A stretch of DNA of 64,000 nt from TH-plancto1 sp043777375 (GTDB taxonomy: Bacteria; Planctomycetota; Planctomycetia; Planctomycetales; Planctomycetaceae), in contig JAYWHX010000184.1 of NCBI GenBank assembly GCA_043777375.1, forward strand, positions 21,392 to 85,391, read 5' to 3'. Position numbers and translations under genes: made by a program. The notes under the pieces were generated by a model. That model saw only the letters and a program-made list of their open reading frames with translations. It was not told the origin of the DNA and did no database searches. Position 1 is the first letter of the stretch. Each line of letters begins with the position of its first letter. Positions 8,721 through 17,792 of the stretch are shown here, piece by piece.

Positions 8721-8851
8721 AATCGGTCAGGCCTTCTCGGGATCGCACAGGGTGATCATCATTCGATAGAATCGTGATGAAGTGGGAGCTGGACGTCAAG
8801 AAGTCGACTGAGGAATGTTCGTCCTGCTCTGATCAGAATAATTCAACACGC

Positions 8852-8864
8852 GAGGCCCGTCATT
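8852..8864 (+). promoter_or_regulatory. Ribosome binding site GAGG deciding an ATT start
   Basis: GAGG at 8852-8855, a six-base spacer, then ATT at 8862-8864 begin the conserved N-terminus of the RDD protein. No standard start codon occurs between the upstream in-frame stop (8778) and this position. Confidence 0.5.
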
Positions 8865-9686
8865 TCCACCGCGCTCCAATTTGAAACTCCCGAGAACGTC
8901 TCACTCGAACATCGCCCAGCCGGAGCAGGCACTCGTTTCATTGCCTGGTTCACTGATCAGTTGATTCTGGTATTGGTCATGCTCGTTGTTGTTGTTGTTC
9001 TTGTCATCCTCGTGGCCACTTTCGAGGATACAGTGGCATCGACAATGAATAACATTGCCAAGCAATTCGATGCTGATGGCGAAGTCGATCCCGAATCGAT
9101 GATCATGGTGTTTGTGGGAGTCTTCGTGTTGATCTGGGGGCTGAGCAGTTTTGCATACTTCACCGTGGCTGAGCTGTTCTGGCGAGGACAGACACCCGGA
9201 AAACGGATGTGCAAGATTCGTGTGGTCAAGGTCGAGGGATTCTCGCTCGATCCGGTTAGTGTGTTTGTCAGAAATATTTTTCGTGTGGCAGACAACCTCC
9301 CGATGCTGTGGATTGTCCCGGTGCTCTCTGCTCGAGGGCAGAGGCTGGGTGACATGGTCGCAGGCACTTGCGTCATTCGTGAGGACGCCGAGGATCTGCC
9401 AGTCGTTCGGGCGGAGTTATCGGATCGCAAATCCACCGAGGGCACTTTTCGATTTGATAACGCCAAGCTGGGGAAACTCGTCCCGAACGATTATGAGGCA
9501 ATCGAGCGAGTTCTCGATCGCTGGAAAAGTTTAAAGAGTGAACAACGTGGAAGCCTGCTTGACAAGATGCTGCCATCGTTGTGCCGTAAGTTGCAGATGG
9601 AAGAGCCGCCACTGAGTGAGCGTGTCACCTTCTTGGAGGATTTACTCGCGGCCGAATACAGACGCCAGGATCGGCACCTGCGGTAG
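8862..9686 (+). CDS. RDD family membrane protein, probably started at ATT
   Basis: About 274 residues. RDD-family features: an N-terminal RPAGAGTRFIAWFTDQ segment leading into the first membrane helix (LILVLVMLVVVVVLVILVA), a second helix (MVFVGVFVLIWGLSSFAYFTVAE), then FWRGQTPGKRMCKIRVVK and RNIFRVADNLPMLWIVPVLSARGQRLGDMVAGT, the conserved RDD core, and a soluble tail. The conserved N-terminus ISTALQFETPENVS is in frame but has no ATG, GTG or TTG before it back to the stop at 8778. ATT at 8862 has a GAGG six bases upstream, so it is the best start; a TTG at 8961 would delete most of helix 1. First gene of the MoxR/DUF58 operon. Confidence 0.8.
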   Translation: MSTALQFETPENVSLEHRPAGAGTRFIAWFTDQLILVLVMLVVVVVLVILVATFEDTVASTMNNIAKQFDADGEVDPESMIMVFVGVFVLIWGLSSFAYFTVAELFWRGQTPGKRMCKIRVVKVEGFSLDPVSVFVRNIFRVADNLPMLWIVPVLSARGQRLGDMVAGTCVIREDAEDLPVVRAELSDRKSTEGTFRFDNAKLGKLVPNDYEAIERVLDRWKSLKSEQRGSLLDKMLPSLCRKLQMEEPPLSERVTFLEDLLAAEYRRQDRHLR

Positions 9687-9876
9687 TCGATCATGGCGGT
9701 TGTCGCCCTGGAATGCAGCCTGAGCGAATCGACCGAGGGCAGGGTTGACAATGCACTGATCAATGAACGACAACGTCGAAGTGATGAGTCGAGAGGAAGT
9801 GTGAATGCTATCGACTTCACAACCGAGCATTCGCTCCTGAGTTTCCCACACGAACGTTTTACGAGAGGGCCGCTTC

Positions 9877-10656
9877 ATGAAGTACGAGATCAAGGCACTG
9901 TCACTGGGTGAAATCCTCGACCAAGGAATCGGATTGGTTCGCGACAAGTTCGGATTGTTGATGGGGATCATGGGACTCACCGTGATCCCAATACAGATCA
10001 TCATCGGAATCCTGACTCAGAAGCTTCAGCCCATCCCGGGGCAGCCCCCGCAGGTCCCCGTGGGGGGCTTGATTTTTCTTCAGCTGGGACTCGTGTTCTT
10101 ATTTCTCCTGGTGATTCTTCCGCTTTCCAATGCTGCGGTTGTCTATGCCACAGCTCGGACCTACTTGGGGAAAGCCACCTCCTTGGGAGAGTGCTTTGGA
10201 CACGCCCTGAAGCGTCTGCCGGCTCTATTGTGGACATCAATCCTGATGGGTTTCGCAATCATGGGGGGACTGATTCTGTTCGTCATTCCCGGAATCTTGT
10301 GCATGTTCTGGTTCATGCTTGCCCAACAGGTCACCGTTCTGGAGTCGATAAACGGAGGGCCAGCGCTGTCTCGCAGCAAAGCCCTGATGAAGGGCAACAT
10401 GGGAACCGCGTTTGTCCTGAGCCTGATCATCGGAGTGATCAACTTCGGATTGAGCATGGTCTCTAATTTATTGCCAGCACCATTTAATATCGTCGCAGCG
10501 AGCTTGGTCGGTGGTGGCCTGACGCTGTTGTCGATTTGTACGTTTGTGGTCTTTTACTTCTCGTGTCGTTGCCAACACGATAACTTCGATCTGGAAGTTC
10601 TCGCCAACGAGGTCTCGGGGAGTTCGGACGACACCCAGTATGAAGTTGTCGAGTAA
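9877..10656 (+). CDS. Multi-pass membrane protein of the MoxR/DUF58 cluster
   Basis: 259 residues with about six hydrophobic segments. It begins with an amphipathic stretch (IKALSLGEILDQGIGLVRDKFGLLMGI) and includes FVIPGILCMFWFMLAQQVTVLESINGGPALSRSKALMKG, a pattern found in DUF975/YciC-like and glycerophosphodiester-phosphodiesterase-type membrane domain proteins (long, often amplified paralogues in planctomycetes). No catalytic site is visible. It sits between the RDD gene and the DUF4129 gene on the same strand, so it is probably part of the same membrane complex or transcription unit. A 190-base leader precedes it, which may hold its own promoter. Confidence 0.7.
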   Translation: MKYEIKALSLGEILDQGIGLVRDKFGLLMGIMGLTVIPIQIIIGILTQKLQPIPGQPPQVPVGGLIFLQLGLVFLFLLVILPLSNAAVVYATARTYLGKATSLGECFGHALKRLPALLWTSILMGFAIMGGLILFVIPGILCMFWFMLAQQVTVLESINGGPALSRSKALMKGNMGTAFVLSLIIGVINFGLSMVSNLLPAPFNIVAASLVGGGLTLLSICTFVVFYFSCRCQHDNFDLEVLANEVSGSSDDTQYEVVE

Positions 10657-10749
10657 CTCGTGACTCTTCGAGCTGTGGCGGGTCTCGATATCCGCCAGCG
10701 GGTTCGCTGGCGGACTGTTGTGACAGAACCCTGAGAATGAAAAGTCCTG

Positions 10750-11406
10750 ATGAATCCACCTCCGACACCCGAAGCTCTGCGTGACGCCGCTGCTCGGATC
10801 GTGGGCGGTACGGACTACCAACTCGATGTGCAGCGGTCCGGCAGCCACTGGACCGAGGAACTCGTTTTTATGATTCTCGAGTGGATTCTGGTGCCGCTGC
10901 GGTGGTTGTTTGACCTGACCGAGGGTCTCCCTGATGTACTCCGGTGGCTGATTGTGGCGGTTCTGGTCATCGTAATGATTGGCTTGATCTGGCATATGGC
11001 CTACTCGTTCATTACCGCCATGCGACGCCCTGTTCGAGTTGCAGGCTCGGGATTGTCGGATCGTCAGCGGGGATACAGTGCTGACGAACTGGAACAGTTC
11101 GCGGCGGAAGCTGAGAGTGTGGGCAACCACATCGCAGCGATTCGGTTTTTGTTTCGTGCCAGCGTCGCCCGTCTTGAGGATTCATCGAGGCAAAAGCATC
11201 GACCGGGGGCCACGAATCGTGAGCTGTTGCGAAAATTCAGCAAATGGCCCGAGATCAACACCTCAATTCGTTTTTTCGTCGAAGTCATCGATCGTAAATG
11301 GTATGGCGACGAGCATTGCTCAGAATTCGACTATGCTGAGTGCCAGTCTGCGTATCGTTCGGTGTGCGGGTTCTTGAGGGAGCAGGGCCATGTTCTCAGC
11401 ACGTAA
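10750..11406 (+). CDS. DUF4129 domain protein
   Basis: 218 residues. Two hydrophobic stretches occur at about 39-60 and 62-85 (LVFMILEWILVPLRWLF, LRWLIVAVLVIVMIGLIWHMAYSF). The C-terminal soluble region (about 110-215) has the DUF4129 pattern: AEAESVGNHIAAIRFLFRASVARLED, TNRELLRKF, and RFFVEVIDRKWYGDEHCSEFDYAECQSAY. DUF4129 proteins accompany MoxR and DUF58 genes and in some bacteria are fused to transglutaminase-like domains. The stop overlaps the next gene by 17 bases, implying translational coupling. Confidence 0.85.
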   Translation: MNPPPTPEALRDAAARIVGGTDYQLDVQRSGSHWTEELVFMILEWILVPLRWLFDLTEGLPDVLRWLIVAVLVIVMIGLIWHMAYSFITAMRRPVRVAGSGLSDRQRGYSADELEQFAAEAESVGNHIAAIRFLFRASVARLEDSSRQKHRPGATNRELLRKFSKWPEINTSIRFFVEVIDRKWYGDEHCSEFDYAECQSAYRSVCGFLREQGHVLST

Positions 11407-12727
11407 TGCCATTCTTGCCTCTCTGGCCTTCATGTTGATCGCGGTCATCGGCGGGACCCTGAATCTGGTCGGCCCCCCCGATTCCGATGGCCTCGCAGCT
11501 GACTCATACGGGACTCATCGTGACGGCCACCGGGCAACCTTCGATCTGCTGAGGCAGTTTGGCGTGCCAGTGGAACGACGCATCGCGCCACCGGATGCCC
11601 AGCTGCCGACCAACAGTACCTTGGTGTTGTGGGGGCCTCATGATGATTTGGTCGAGAATGAACCGGCCTACCTGGAGCGACTGCTTCCGTGGGTCGAGAG
11701 CGGCGGCCGTCTGGTTGTGGCCCCACCGGCGCGAGTCAACTCGGTCACATTGTTTCGCAACACCCCGATGCCGAAGTTGAAGAAACTCCGCGAGTTCCGC
11801 TCCCTGTGGTCGGTTCTTGAACTTCATGGTCTGGAAATCACCGAGGGACCAGGATTGATGGAGGGCGATCAACCAGCAGCCCGTCGTCCGGCCTCACAAA
11901 TGCCCTGGGATGAAATACTTCGGGAATCGTCAGGCACACAGATTCAGTCCACCTCGATCGTCACCACGGAAGGGACTGGAAACTGGAAAGCCCTAGGAGA
12001 TCGAGTGAAGCATCTCCGCGTCCCCTCTCTCGGGACAGGTCAAATCAATAACACGGGAACCGCACAGCCCGAAGGAGAATTGCTCTGCCAGCACGTCAAT
12101 GGATCGTCATGGACCTTGGCGGCCAGCTATTCTCGCGGCAAGGGGGAGATCGTGGTGATTGCCGAGCCACTGGTCCTGGGAAATGGACAGTTGGCGGAAG
12201 TCGACAATGCTGTCCTGACGTATGACCTGTTGAGATCGGGCGAGCGCTCAGTCATTTTCGATGAGTTCTATCACGGGTTAAGTGTTCGCGGGAATCCGCT
12301 CTGGCTCCTGACCCGGCGCGGAGCAGCGCTTCTCGTCACGGTGTTACTGCTCGGCATCGCAGTCGGAATCTGGCGTCAGGCGATCATTCTGGGACCTCCT
12401 CTCGCATCCGTGCCTCGGAGCCGTCGCGTGATTCTGGAATATATTGACGCGATGGCTGGTTTTCTGACCCGGAGTACAGGCGTCAAACCATTTCTGCTCG
12501 TGGAAGCCCGTGAGGGAGTTCTGCGGTTACTGGGTGAGCGACTGAATTTGCCTCCAGGGCAGCATGATCGCGAGACCATTACTGCTGTCCTGACCCGGCG
12601 ATCACCGACAGAGTCCCAGAGCTTTCATGAAGCACTCGTCCAGCTGGATCGAGGGATCCAGCAAGGCCATAGCGTATCGACTCCCCACACCGTTCAAGCC
12701 ATTCAGAGGTTGTTCCGTTGTCTCTAG
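11390..12727 (+). CDS. DUF4350 domain membrane protein
   Basis: 445 residues. An N-terminal anchor (about 4-26) is followed by a DUF4350 region, a glutamine-amidotransferase-like sensor fold: DGLAADSYGTHRDGHRATFDLLRQFGVPVERR, STLVLWGPHDDLVENEPAYLERLLPWVESGGRLVVAPP. A second beta-rich part ends in FDEFYHGLSVRGNPLWLLTRRGAALLVTVLLLGIAVGIWRQ, the conserved FxEFxHG-then-helix feature of these proteins, then a cytoplasmic helical tail. It overlaps the DUF4129 gene upstream (17 bases) and the MoxR gene downstream (10 bases). Its role in the cluster is unknown; it may present a ligand-sensing domain outside the membrane. Confidence 0.85.
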   Translation: MFSARNAILASLAFMLIAVIGGTLNLVGPPDSDGLAADSYGTHRDGHRATFDLLRQFGVPVERRIAPPDAQLPTNSTLVLWGPHDDLVENEPAYLERLLPWVESGGRLVVAPPARVNSVTLFRNTPMPKLKKLREFRSLWSVLELHGLEITEGPGLMEGDQPAARRPASQMPWDEILRESSGTQIQSTSIVTTEGTGNWKALGDRVKHLRVPSLGTGQINNTGTAQPEGELLCQHVNGSSWTLAASYSRGKGEIVVIAEPLVLGNGQLAEVDNAVLTYDLLRSGERSVIFDEFYHGLSVRGNPLWLLTRRGAALLVTVLLLGIAVGIWRQAIILGPPLASVPRSRRVILEYIDAMAGFLTRSTGVKPFLLVEAREGVLRLLGERLNLPPGQHDRETITAVLTRRSPTESQSFHEALVQLDRGIQQGHSVSTPHTVQAIQRLFRCL

Positions 12728-13665
12728 AACCACTCTATCAATCGATTCGCTCTGAGATTTCCAAGGTCATCTTTGGACAGGAGGAGGTCATTGACTACTC
12801 GCTGGCTGCACTATTCAGCAGTGGTCACGTACTGCTCGAAGGCCCGCCGGGGGTCGCCAAGACGCTTCTCGTTCGCACGATTGCCGCCGCTTTGAATCTT
12901 GATTTCCGCCGCGTTCAGATGACACCAGACCTCCTCCCGAACGACATCACGGGCTCCTCGATTTTTCGACAGAACACCAACGATTTCGAATTTCGCAAAG
13001 GGCCAGTGTTTACCAATTTCCTACTCGCCGACGAAGTCAACCGGGCCTCCGCCAGAACGCAGTCAGCGCTGCTCGAAGCGATGCAGGAGCTGTGCGTCAC
13101 ACATGATGGCCAGACACACCCTCTGCCCGAGCCATTCATTATGTTTGCGACTCAGAATCCGATCGAGCAGGAGGGCACCTACCCACTTCCCTTGGCCCAG
13201 CTGGATCGTTTCATGTTCAAGGTGCTGGTGAGTTACCCCAGCGCCACCGAGGAGGAACGCATTCTGCGTGAGCATCACGCCACAGGCGGTCTCTCGGACC
13301 CACGCAAGATGGGAGTGCAGGCGGTCGTCACCCCAGCTGATATCGTCGCGGCTCGTCAAACAATTCGCGAAACGCATGTTCGACCGGAAGTGATTGGCTA
13401 TGTTCAGAAACTTCTCGCAGCGACACGCGCAGATGACCTGCTCTCGGTCGGGGCGAGTCCTCGATCGGGACTGATGCTGCTGATGGGAGCCAAGAGCCTC
13501 GCTCGATTTAGTGGTCGAGACTTCGTCACCCCCGATGATATCCAAGCTGCGTTCAATCCGGCTTTGAGGCACCGGGTCGTGCTGAGCCCGAGCGCGGAGT
13601 TAGAGGGAACCACGTCCGATGAAGTGCTTTCCCAACTGCTCGAAGGGATCGAAGTTCCCCGCTAG
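12718..13665 (+). CDS. MoxR family AAA+ ATPase
   Basis: 315 residues, starting at TTG inside the end of the DUF4350 gene. The MoxR hallmarks are clear: a Walker A variant GPPGVAKT (about 42-49), LLPNDITGSSIF, Walker B LLADEVNRASARTQSALLEAMQE, FATQNPIEQEGTYPLPLAQLDRF (sensor 1), and the C-terminal lid with GASPRSGLMLLMGAKSLA. MoxR ATPases act as chaperones that insert cofactors or activate partner proteins carrying von Willebrand A domains, here most likely the DUF58 protein encoded next. Cytoplasmic, peripheral to the membrane proteins of the cluster. Confidence 0.95.
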   Translation: MSLEPLYQSIRSEISKVIFGQEEVIDYSLAALFSSGHVLLEGPPGVAKTLLVRTIAAALNLDFRRVQMTPDLLPNDITGSSIFRQNTNDFEFRKGPVFTNFLLADEVNRASARTQSALLEAMQELCVTHDGQTHPLPEPFIMFATQNPIEQEGTYPLPLAQLDRFMFKVLVSYPSATEEERILREHHATGGLSDPRKMGVQAVVTPADIVAARQTIRETHVRPEVIGYVQKLLAATRADDLLSVGASPRSGLMLLMGAKSLARFSGRDFVTPDDIQAAFNPALRHRVVLSPSAELEGTTSDEVLSQLLEGIEVPR

Positions 13666-13688
13666 AGAATTCGTCAGTCCCGCTTTTC

Positions 13689-15167
13689 ATGGCCGACTCA
13701 GTTTCCATGTTCTCCCCCCCCACAGTTCCACAGACAAGTCATCTCCACGGCCAGGCCCGCCCTCGAGGTCAGCGTCGCGCCCATTCCGCACTTCCGACGG
13801 CGAGCGCGAGCCCTGTCACCGGCTTCTGGAAGCAGGCCGCGCTGGTTCGCCCTGGGCCAAATGCACAGTGGGCTCTGGGCGGAATTGCGGGGCTGGCCGT
13901 GTTGCAATGGGTTTTCGCCTCGACGTTTCTGTCACTGCTGACTGGAATGGCGCTGCTCCTGGTCTGTTACTTGTCCTACCAGGAGTTCCGCTGGATCACA
14001 CAGCGACACCGCGAGATTCAGGTACGCCGTGCGATTCCCAATATGGTGGGTCGCGGGTTGGAATTCGGCCTGACTTGGGAGATTGAAAACCGGAGCGATA
14101 CCTCGCTCGCCGGAGAGTTGCGAGACGTGTATCCAACGTCCGCCGAACCGCGTGCCACACTCCATCCATTTCTGATTGAGGGGCGTGGCGGACGGATGGA
14201 GATGTCTCAGGTGCTTCGAATTCCTCACCGAGGACGCTATGAATTCGGTTCCATCTGGATTGTCCTCTACGGACCAGGCGGGTGGATCGAGGTCCAGCGT
14301 CCCTACCCGCTCTCCGCCACAATCAAGGTCCTGCCCGAGCAGTTTGCATCACGCGATGAGTTGTTGAAAGATCGCGGAGCGGAGTTGCTCCTGCGCGATA
14401 AGACGACCCGCACCCGGCAACATGGGGCGGGCACCGAATTTGAGTCACTGATCGAGTATCGCGAAGGAGACGATCCCCGCCGGATCGATTGGCGAGCCAC
14501 CGCCAGAATTCAGCGCCCAGTCGTCAGACGGTTTCAAGTGGAGCGTCATCGTGACATCATGATTCTGATTGACTGCGGTCGTCTCATGGGCACTGAAACG
14601 GGAGCTGGAACCAAGCTTGATCGGGCCGTTGACGCCGGTCTGATACTGGCTCGCGTCGCATTGCAAAGCGGTGACCGCTGCGGAATGGCTCTTTACGACA
14701 GCTCAGTTCTGGGCTATCTGCCGCCAGTCTCAGGCGTGCCATCGCTGAACACTCTGGTGAATAGCGTGTTCGACGCCAGCTCAAAGTTCCAGGAAACCGA
14801 TTTTGGCCCCATGTTCGCTTTGCTCCAGTCCAGGCAAGCCAAGCGCTCTCTGATCGTGGTGATCTCCGACTTTTCTGATGAAGAGACTTCGCAAAGCCTC
14901 CGAGCTTCACTGGCACGTTTGAGCCAAAGGCATGTCGTGCTCTTCGCCGCATTACGGACCCCGTTGCTGAAGCAGGTGCTCAGCGAGCCGACAACGACAC
15001 TGATTGATGCTGCGAAGAAAGTCGTCACCCTTCGCCTGATGAGAGAACGACACCTCTCACTCCAGTCGCTGAAGCACTCCGGGGTATTCGTCGTTGATGT
15101 CGAACCGCAACAGCTGACAGTACCACTCATCAATCAGTTTACGACGCTGAGACAGAGGAATCTGTAA
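13689..15167 (+). CDS. DUF58 domain protein (VWA-related partner of MoxR)
   Basis: 492 residues. Two adjacent hydrophobic segments (about 60-100; WALGGIAGLAVLQWVFASTFLSLLTGMALLLVCYL) precede a beta-rich region. DUF58 proper includes the diagnostic EFESLIEYREGDDPRRIDW motif (about 256-274), followed by a VWA-like fold: DIMILIDCGRLMG (a degenerate MIDAS, DCGRL instead of DxSxS) and SLIVVISDFSDEE. It directly follows the MoxR gene (23 bases), the standard MoxR-DUF58 pairing. It is probably the membrane substrate or adaptor of the ATPase. An alternative start is Met7. Confidence 0.93.
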   Translation: MADSVSMFSPPTVPQTSHLHGQARPRGQRRAHSALPTASASPVTGFWKQAALVRPGPNAQWALGGIAGLAVLQWVFASTFLSLLTGMALLLVCYLSYQEFRWITQRHREIQVRRAIPNMVGRGLEFGLTWEIENRSDTSLAGELRDVYPTSAEPRATLHPFLIEGRGGRMEMSQVLRIPHRGRYEFGSIWIVLYGPGGWIEVQRPYPLSATIKVLPEQFASRDELLKDRGAELLLRDKTTRTRQHGAGTEFESLIEYREGDDPRRIDWRATARIQRPVVRRFQVERHRDIMILIDCGRLMGTETGAGTKLDRAVDAGLILARVALQSGDRCGMALYDSSVLGYLPPVSGVPSLNTLVNSVFDASSKFQETDFGPMFALLQSRQAKRSLIVVISDFSDEETSQSLRASLARLSQRHVVLFAALRTPLLKQVLSEPTTTLIDAAKKVVTLRLMRERHLSLQSLKHSGVFVVDVEPQQLTVPLINQFTTLRQRNL

Positions 15168-15278
15168 GTCCGGGAGCAGACCCGGGCATGTGGGCTGAGA
15201 TTCTCGAATTGTGATGACTCGCTGGCGGTTGCTGGACGAGTCGTTCATGCCAATGAAAAAGAGTGGGGGCTTTCTGAC

Positions 15279-16079
15279 TCACTCATCGACGGAGTTATGA
15301 TTCTGCGAACTCAAGGACACTCCAGCTGGGGAAGACTGATCCCGAGGTCGAATCCAGAGGACAAGGCTCCTCAGGATCCAGGGCACGAAGGCCAACAGGC
15401 ACAGTGCCAGAATCAGGCTTGGAGTCAGCAGGCTTCCCGGCCCCTTCTCGATCAGAGTCTTGAGGTCCACCGCCTGCGCCCCGGCATAGACGAACACGCA
15501 GGTCGCTGGCAGCATTCCCAGCTGGCTGATCCAGTAGAACCGTAACAGCGGATAGCGAGTGAGCCCCAATGCCAGATTCACCAGAAAGAACGGCACCTGA
15601 GGGAGCAGACGCAGGGTGAGCAGGTAGAAGTCACCGTCGCGGGCCAGTGACTCCTCGATCACTTGCAATCGATTTCCCAACCGACGGGTGGCGATCTCGC
15701 GAAACAGTGTGCGGCTCAATCCACACGCCATCGTCGCCCCCAGTGACGAAGCGAAACTGACCAAGGCCAGTGCAGTCCAAAACCCAAACAACCATCCCGA
15801 GACCAGCGTGAGGAGACTCGCCCCCGGAATGGAGAGAGCGGTCATCGCGACGTACAACAGAAACGCGACCGCCAACACGGCCACCGGGTGCTGCACGTGC
15901 ATCGCCCGGAACTCTGCCTCGCGTGCGATCAAATTCTCCGCCGACAACGACGACCGGTCTACGGCCAGCAGCACCAGGACAGCTGCCACCACGATGGCCA
16001 GCGCCCAGCGAGATGCTCGGGAACTCCCGGAGACGCTGGTGGGGGGGGAGGGCCGGGCGGTATCAGGTGAATTCGACAT
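15279..16079 (-). CDS. TVP38/TMEM64 family (SNARE-associated/DedA-like) membrane protein
   Basis: 266 residues, about five or six membrane segments. The family signature appears as LVSGWLFGFWTALALVSFASSLGATMACGLSRTLFREIATRRLG (about residues 90-135), then a conserved RLLPQVPFFLVNLALGLTRYPLLRFYWISQLGMLPATCVFVYAG. DedA/TVP38 proteins are implicated in lipid scrambling or transport and membrane homeostasis. The Ser/Pro-rich N-terminus (1-24) is cytoplasmic and poorly conserved. Divergent from the downstream hydrolase gene. Confidence 0.9.
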   Translation of the reverse strand: MSNSPDTARPSPPTSVSGSSRASRWALAIVVAAVLVLLAVDRSSLSAENLIAREAEFRAMHVQHPVAVLAVAFLLYVAMTALSIPGASLLTLVSGWLFGFWTALALVSFASSLGATMACGLSRTLFREIATRRLGNRLQVIEESLARDGDFYLLTLRLLPQVPFFLVNLALGLTRYPLLRFYWISQLGMLPATCVFVYAGAQAVDLKTLIEKGPGSLLTPSLILALCLLAFVPWILRSLVLWIRPRDQSSPAGVSLSSQNHNSVDE

Positions 16080-16233
16080 GTGGGCACGTTACCCCAACGT
16101 GGGCTGGCAATGAAAGCCCCCCAAGGCCATCGCACTCCCCACGGAATCGGATGCAGTGGATTCGTGACTCGTCTTCGGCGAGACTCTGGATCAGTTCCTT
16201 TCGCCTGCGGACCATTTGGATTCAGGATCAGTG

Positions 16234-17274
16234 ATGACAGCTGCCCGATTGATTGGCATTGCTTGGACAATGCTCGCATCACTGGCCACGGGTGTCCTGC
16301 TCGCAGAAGACATTCCGAGCCAAGCGACCGGGCGTGACTCCTCGATCGAGTGGAAGGACGATCAGCCCGATGCCCAGGCCATGCTGACCCAGATCGCGTG
16401 GCCCAGCACCGATTTCTCGGTCACTTGGTCGCCCGTCGAAGGTCGAGATTTTCAGCGACTGGTCCGTTACCCCAGCCCAATCCCATCCGGGGATGCCATC
16501 AACGATCTGGTGTCGATGGAATGGTACATGCCCAAGCTGCCCGTGCTGCAAGCGGGATTGCTGCCCACGATTGTGGTGATTCACGAATCGGGCTCGGCCA
16601 TGCCGGCGGGACGAGCCATCGCACGTGGCATCCAGCAGCGTGGGTTGAATGCGATCCTGTTGCACTTGCCCTACTACGGAGAGCGTCGCGGGAAGAAGGG
16701 GCGGGACCAGAGCGAGTTCCTGATCACGATGCGGCAAGGGGTCGCCGATGCTCGACGAGCCTTTGACGCAGTCGCCGCACTGCCCGGGGTCGACAAGACG
16801 CGGATCTCGCTGCAAGGCACGAGCCTTGGTGGTTTCGTGGCGACCTCAGCGGCCAGCCTCGACGCCTGCTACCACCAGACATTCATCATGCTGGCCGGGG
16901 GAGACCTGCACGACATGATCATGCATGGCAAACAGGACACCGCTCAACTCCGCGAACAACTTGACAAAGCGGGATACACTGGCGACAAACTCAAAGACTT
17001 GTTGAATCAAGTTGAGCCAACCCGTATCGCTCATCGCCTGCCCCCCGATCGAACCTGGGTCTATGCCGCCCTGCAAGACGATGTGGTTCCCATCCGCAAC
17101 GCCCGCATCCTCGCCGACGCGATCAAGCTCGACAGAAAACACCGCATGGAATTCGTCGGCGGACACTACTCCGCAGCGCTGTGGTTGCCGGTTGTCGTCG
17201 ATCACTTTACGAAGACGGCTATGAGTACAAGAGTAGCAGAGGAATCCATTCCGTCTCGCGGGACAACGCCCTGA
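16234..17274 (+). CDS. Secreted alpha/beta hydrolase (prolyl-oligopeptidase/dienelactone-type)
   Basis: 346 residues from the ATG at 16234, which gives a good signal peptide (ARLIGIAWTMLASLATGVLLAE); a TTG six codons upstream is less likely. The hydrolase core has PTIVVIHESGSAMPAGRAIARG, the nucleophile elbow GTSLGG (Ser about residue 199), and a catalytic-loop sequence ending HYSAALWLPVVVDHF near the C-terminus, supplying the probable His. The acid is likely the Asp in YAALQDDVVPIRNA. Substrate unknown; the family includes esterases and peptidases. Exported to periplasm or beyond. Confidence 0.75.
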   Translation: MTAARLIGIAWTMLASLATGVLLAEDIPSQATGRDSSIEWKDDQPDAQAMLTQIAWPSTDFSVTWSPVEGRDFQRLVRYPSPIPSGDAINDLVSMEWYMPKLPVLQAGLLPTIVVIHESGSAMPAGRAIARGIQQRGLNAILLHLPYYGERRGKKGRDQSEFLITMRQGVADARRAFDAVAALPGVDKTRISLQGTSLGGFVATSAASLDACYHQTFIMLAGGDLHDMIMHGKQDTAQLREQLDKAGYTGDKLKDLLNQVEPTRIAHRLPPDRTWVYAALQDDVVPIRNARILADAIKLDRKHRMEFVGGHYSAALWLPVVVDHFTKTAMSTRVAEESIPSRGTTP

Positions 17275-17347
17275 GCGTCCAGCGACCACCAGCACGCTGA
17301 CCGACAGAATCGGCCATGCCATTCAGACTCGCTACAATCACATCACC

Positions 17348-17782
17348 ATGACCGAAACACTTGTGCCTCTCTCCCCCGATCTCTCGGCATTTCACGCGTT
17401 GTCCGCATCTCGGCGAGCGTGGATTCAGGAGTTCCTGATACCCTGGTGCCGTACCGCGAATGTGCCATCGCTGCTGAAGGCAGAAATGGAATGGGGAGAC
17501 ATTGCGGGACGAATCGATCCGCAATTCTCGCTGTGGCTCTGGGCGTGGAGTCGGTTTCCAGTGCTGTATGTGGATGGCTTGCGTGGGCTGGAAGAAAGCT
17601 ACTTCGTCCGAGTCACCATGATCGATGGCTCGCAGCACAGCGGATACCCCGATGGCCGGTCGAGTCAACGGGCGCAGCTGGTCATCATGGATCGAGCGGA
17701 CGGAAAGACCGTCGAGCGCGGGCCGCTGCGACTTGACCAGGTCCAGTCCGTAGAGCGTGACTGTGAGACCAAAGCGGAGTGA
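17348..17782 (+). CDS. Conserved-looking hypothetical protein, 144 residues
   Basis: I do not recognise a family. The protein has no signal peptide or membrane segment. It is rich in Trp in the first half (WIQEFLIPW, LWLWAWSRFPVLYVDG) and ends in a small beta-rich part with SYFVRVTMIDGSQHSGYPDGRSSQRAQLVIMDRADG, which could be an SH3-like or ubiquitin-like barrel. It is convergent with the HEAT-repeat gene; only ten bases separate the two stop codons, leaving no room for a separate terminator. Codon use is like that of the surroundings. Confidence 0.55.
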   Translation: MTETLVPLSPDLSAFHALSASRRAWIQEFLIPWCRTANVPSLLKAEMEWGDIAGRIDPQFSLWLWAWSRFPVLYVDGLRGLEESYFVRVTMIDGSQHSGYPDGRSSQRAQLVIMDRADGKTVERGPLRLDQVQSVERDCETKAE

Positions 17783-17792
17783 TTCGCATGAC

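Noticed and set aside
9693..9911. 72-residue plus-strand ORF after the RDD gene
   Set aside because: It overlaps the start of the next gene in another frame and has no ribosome binding site.
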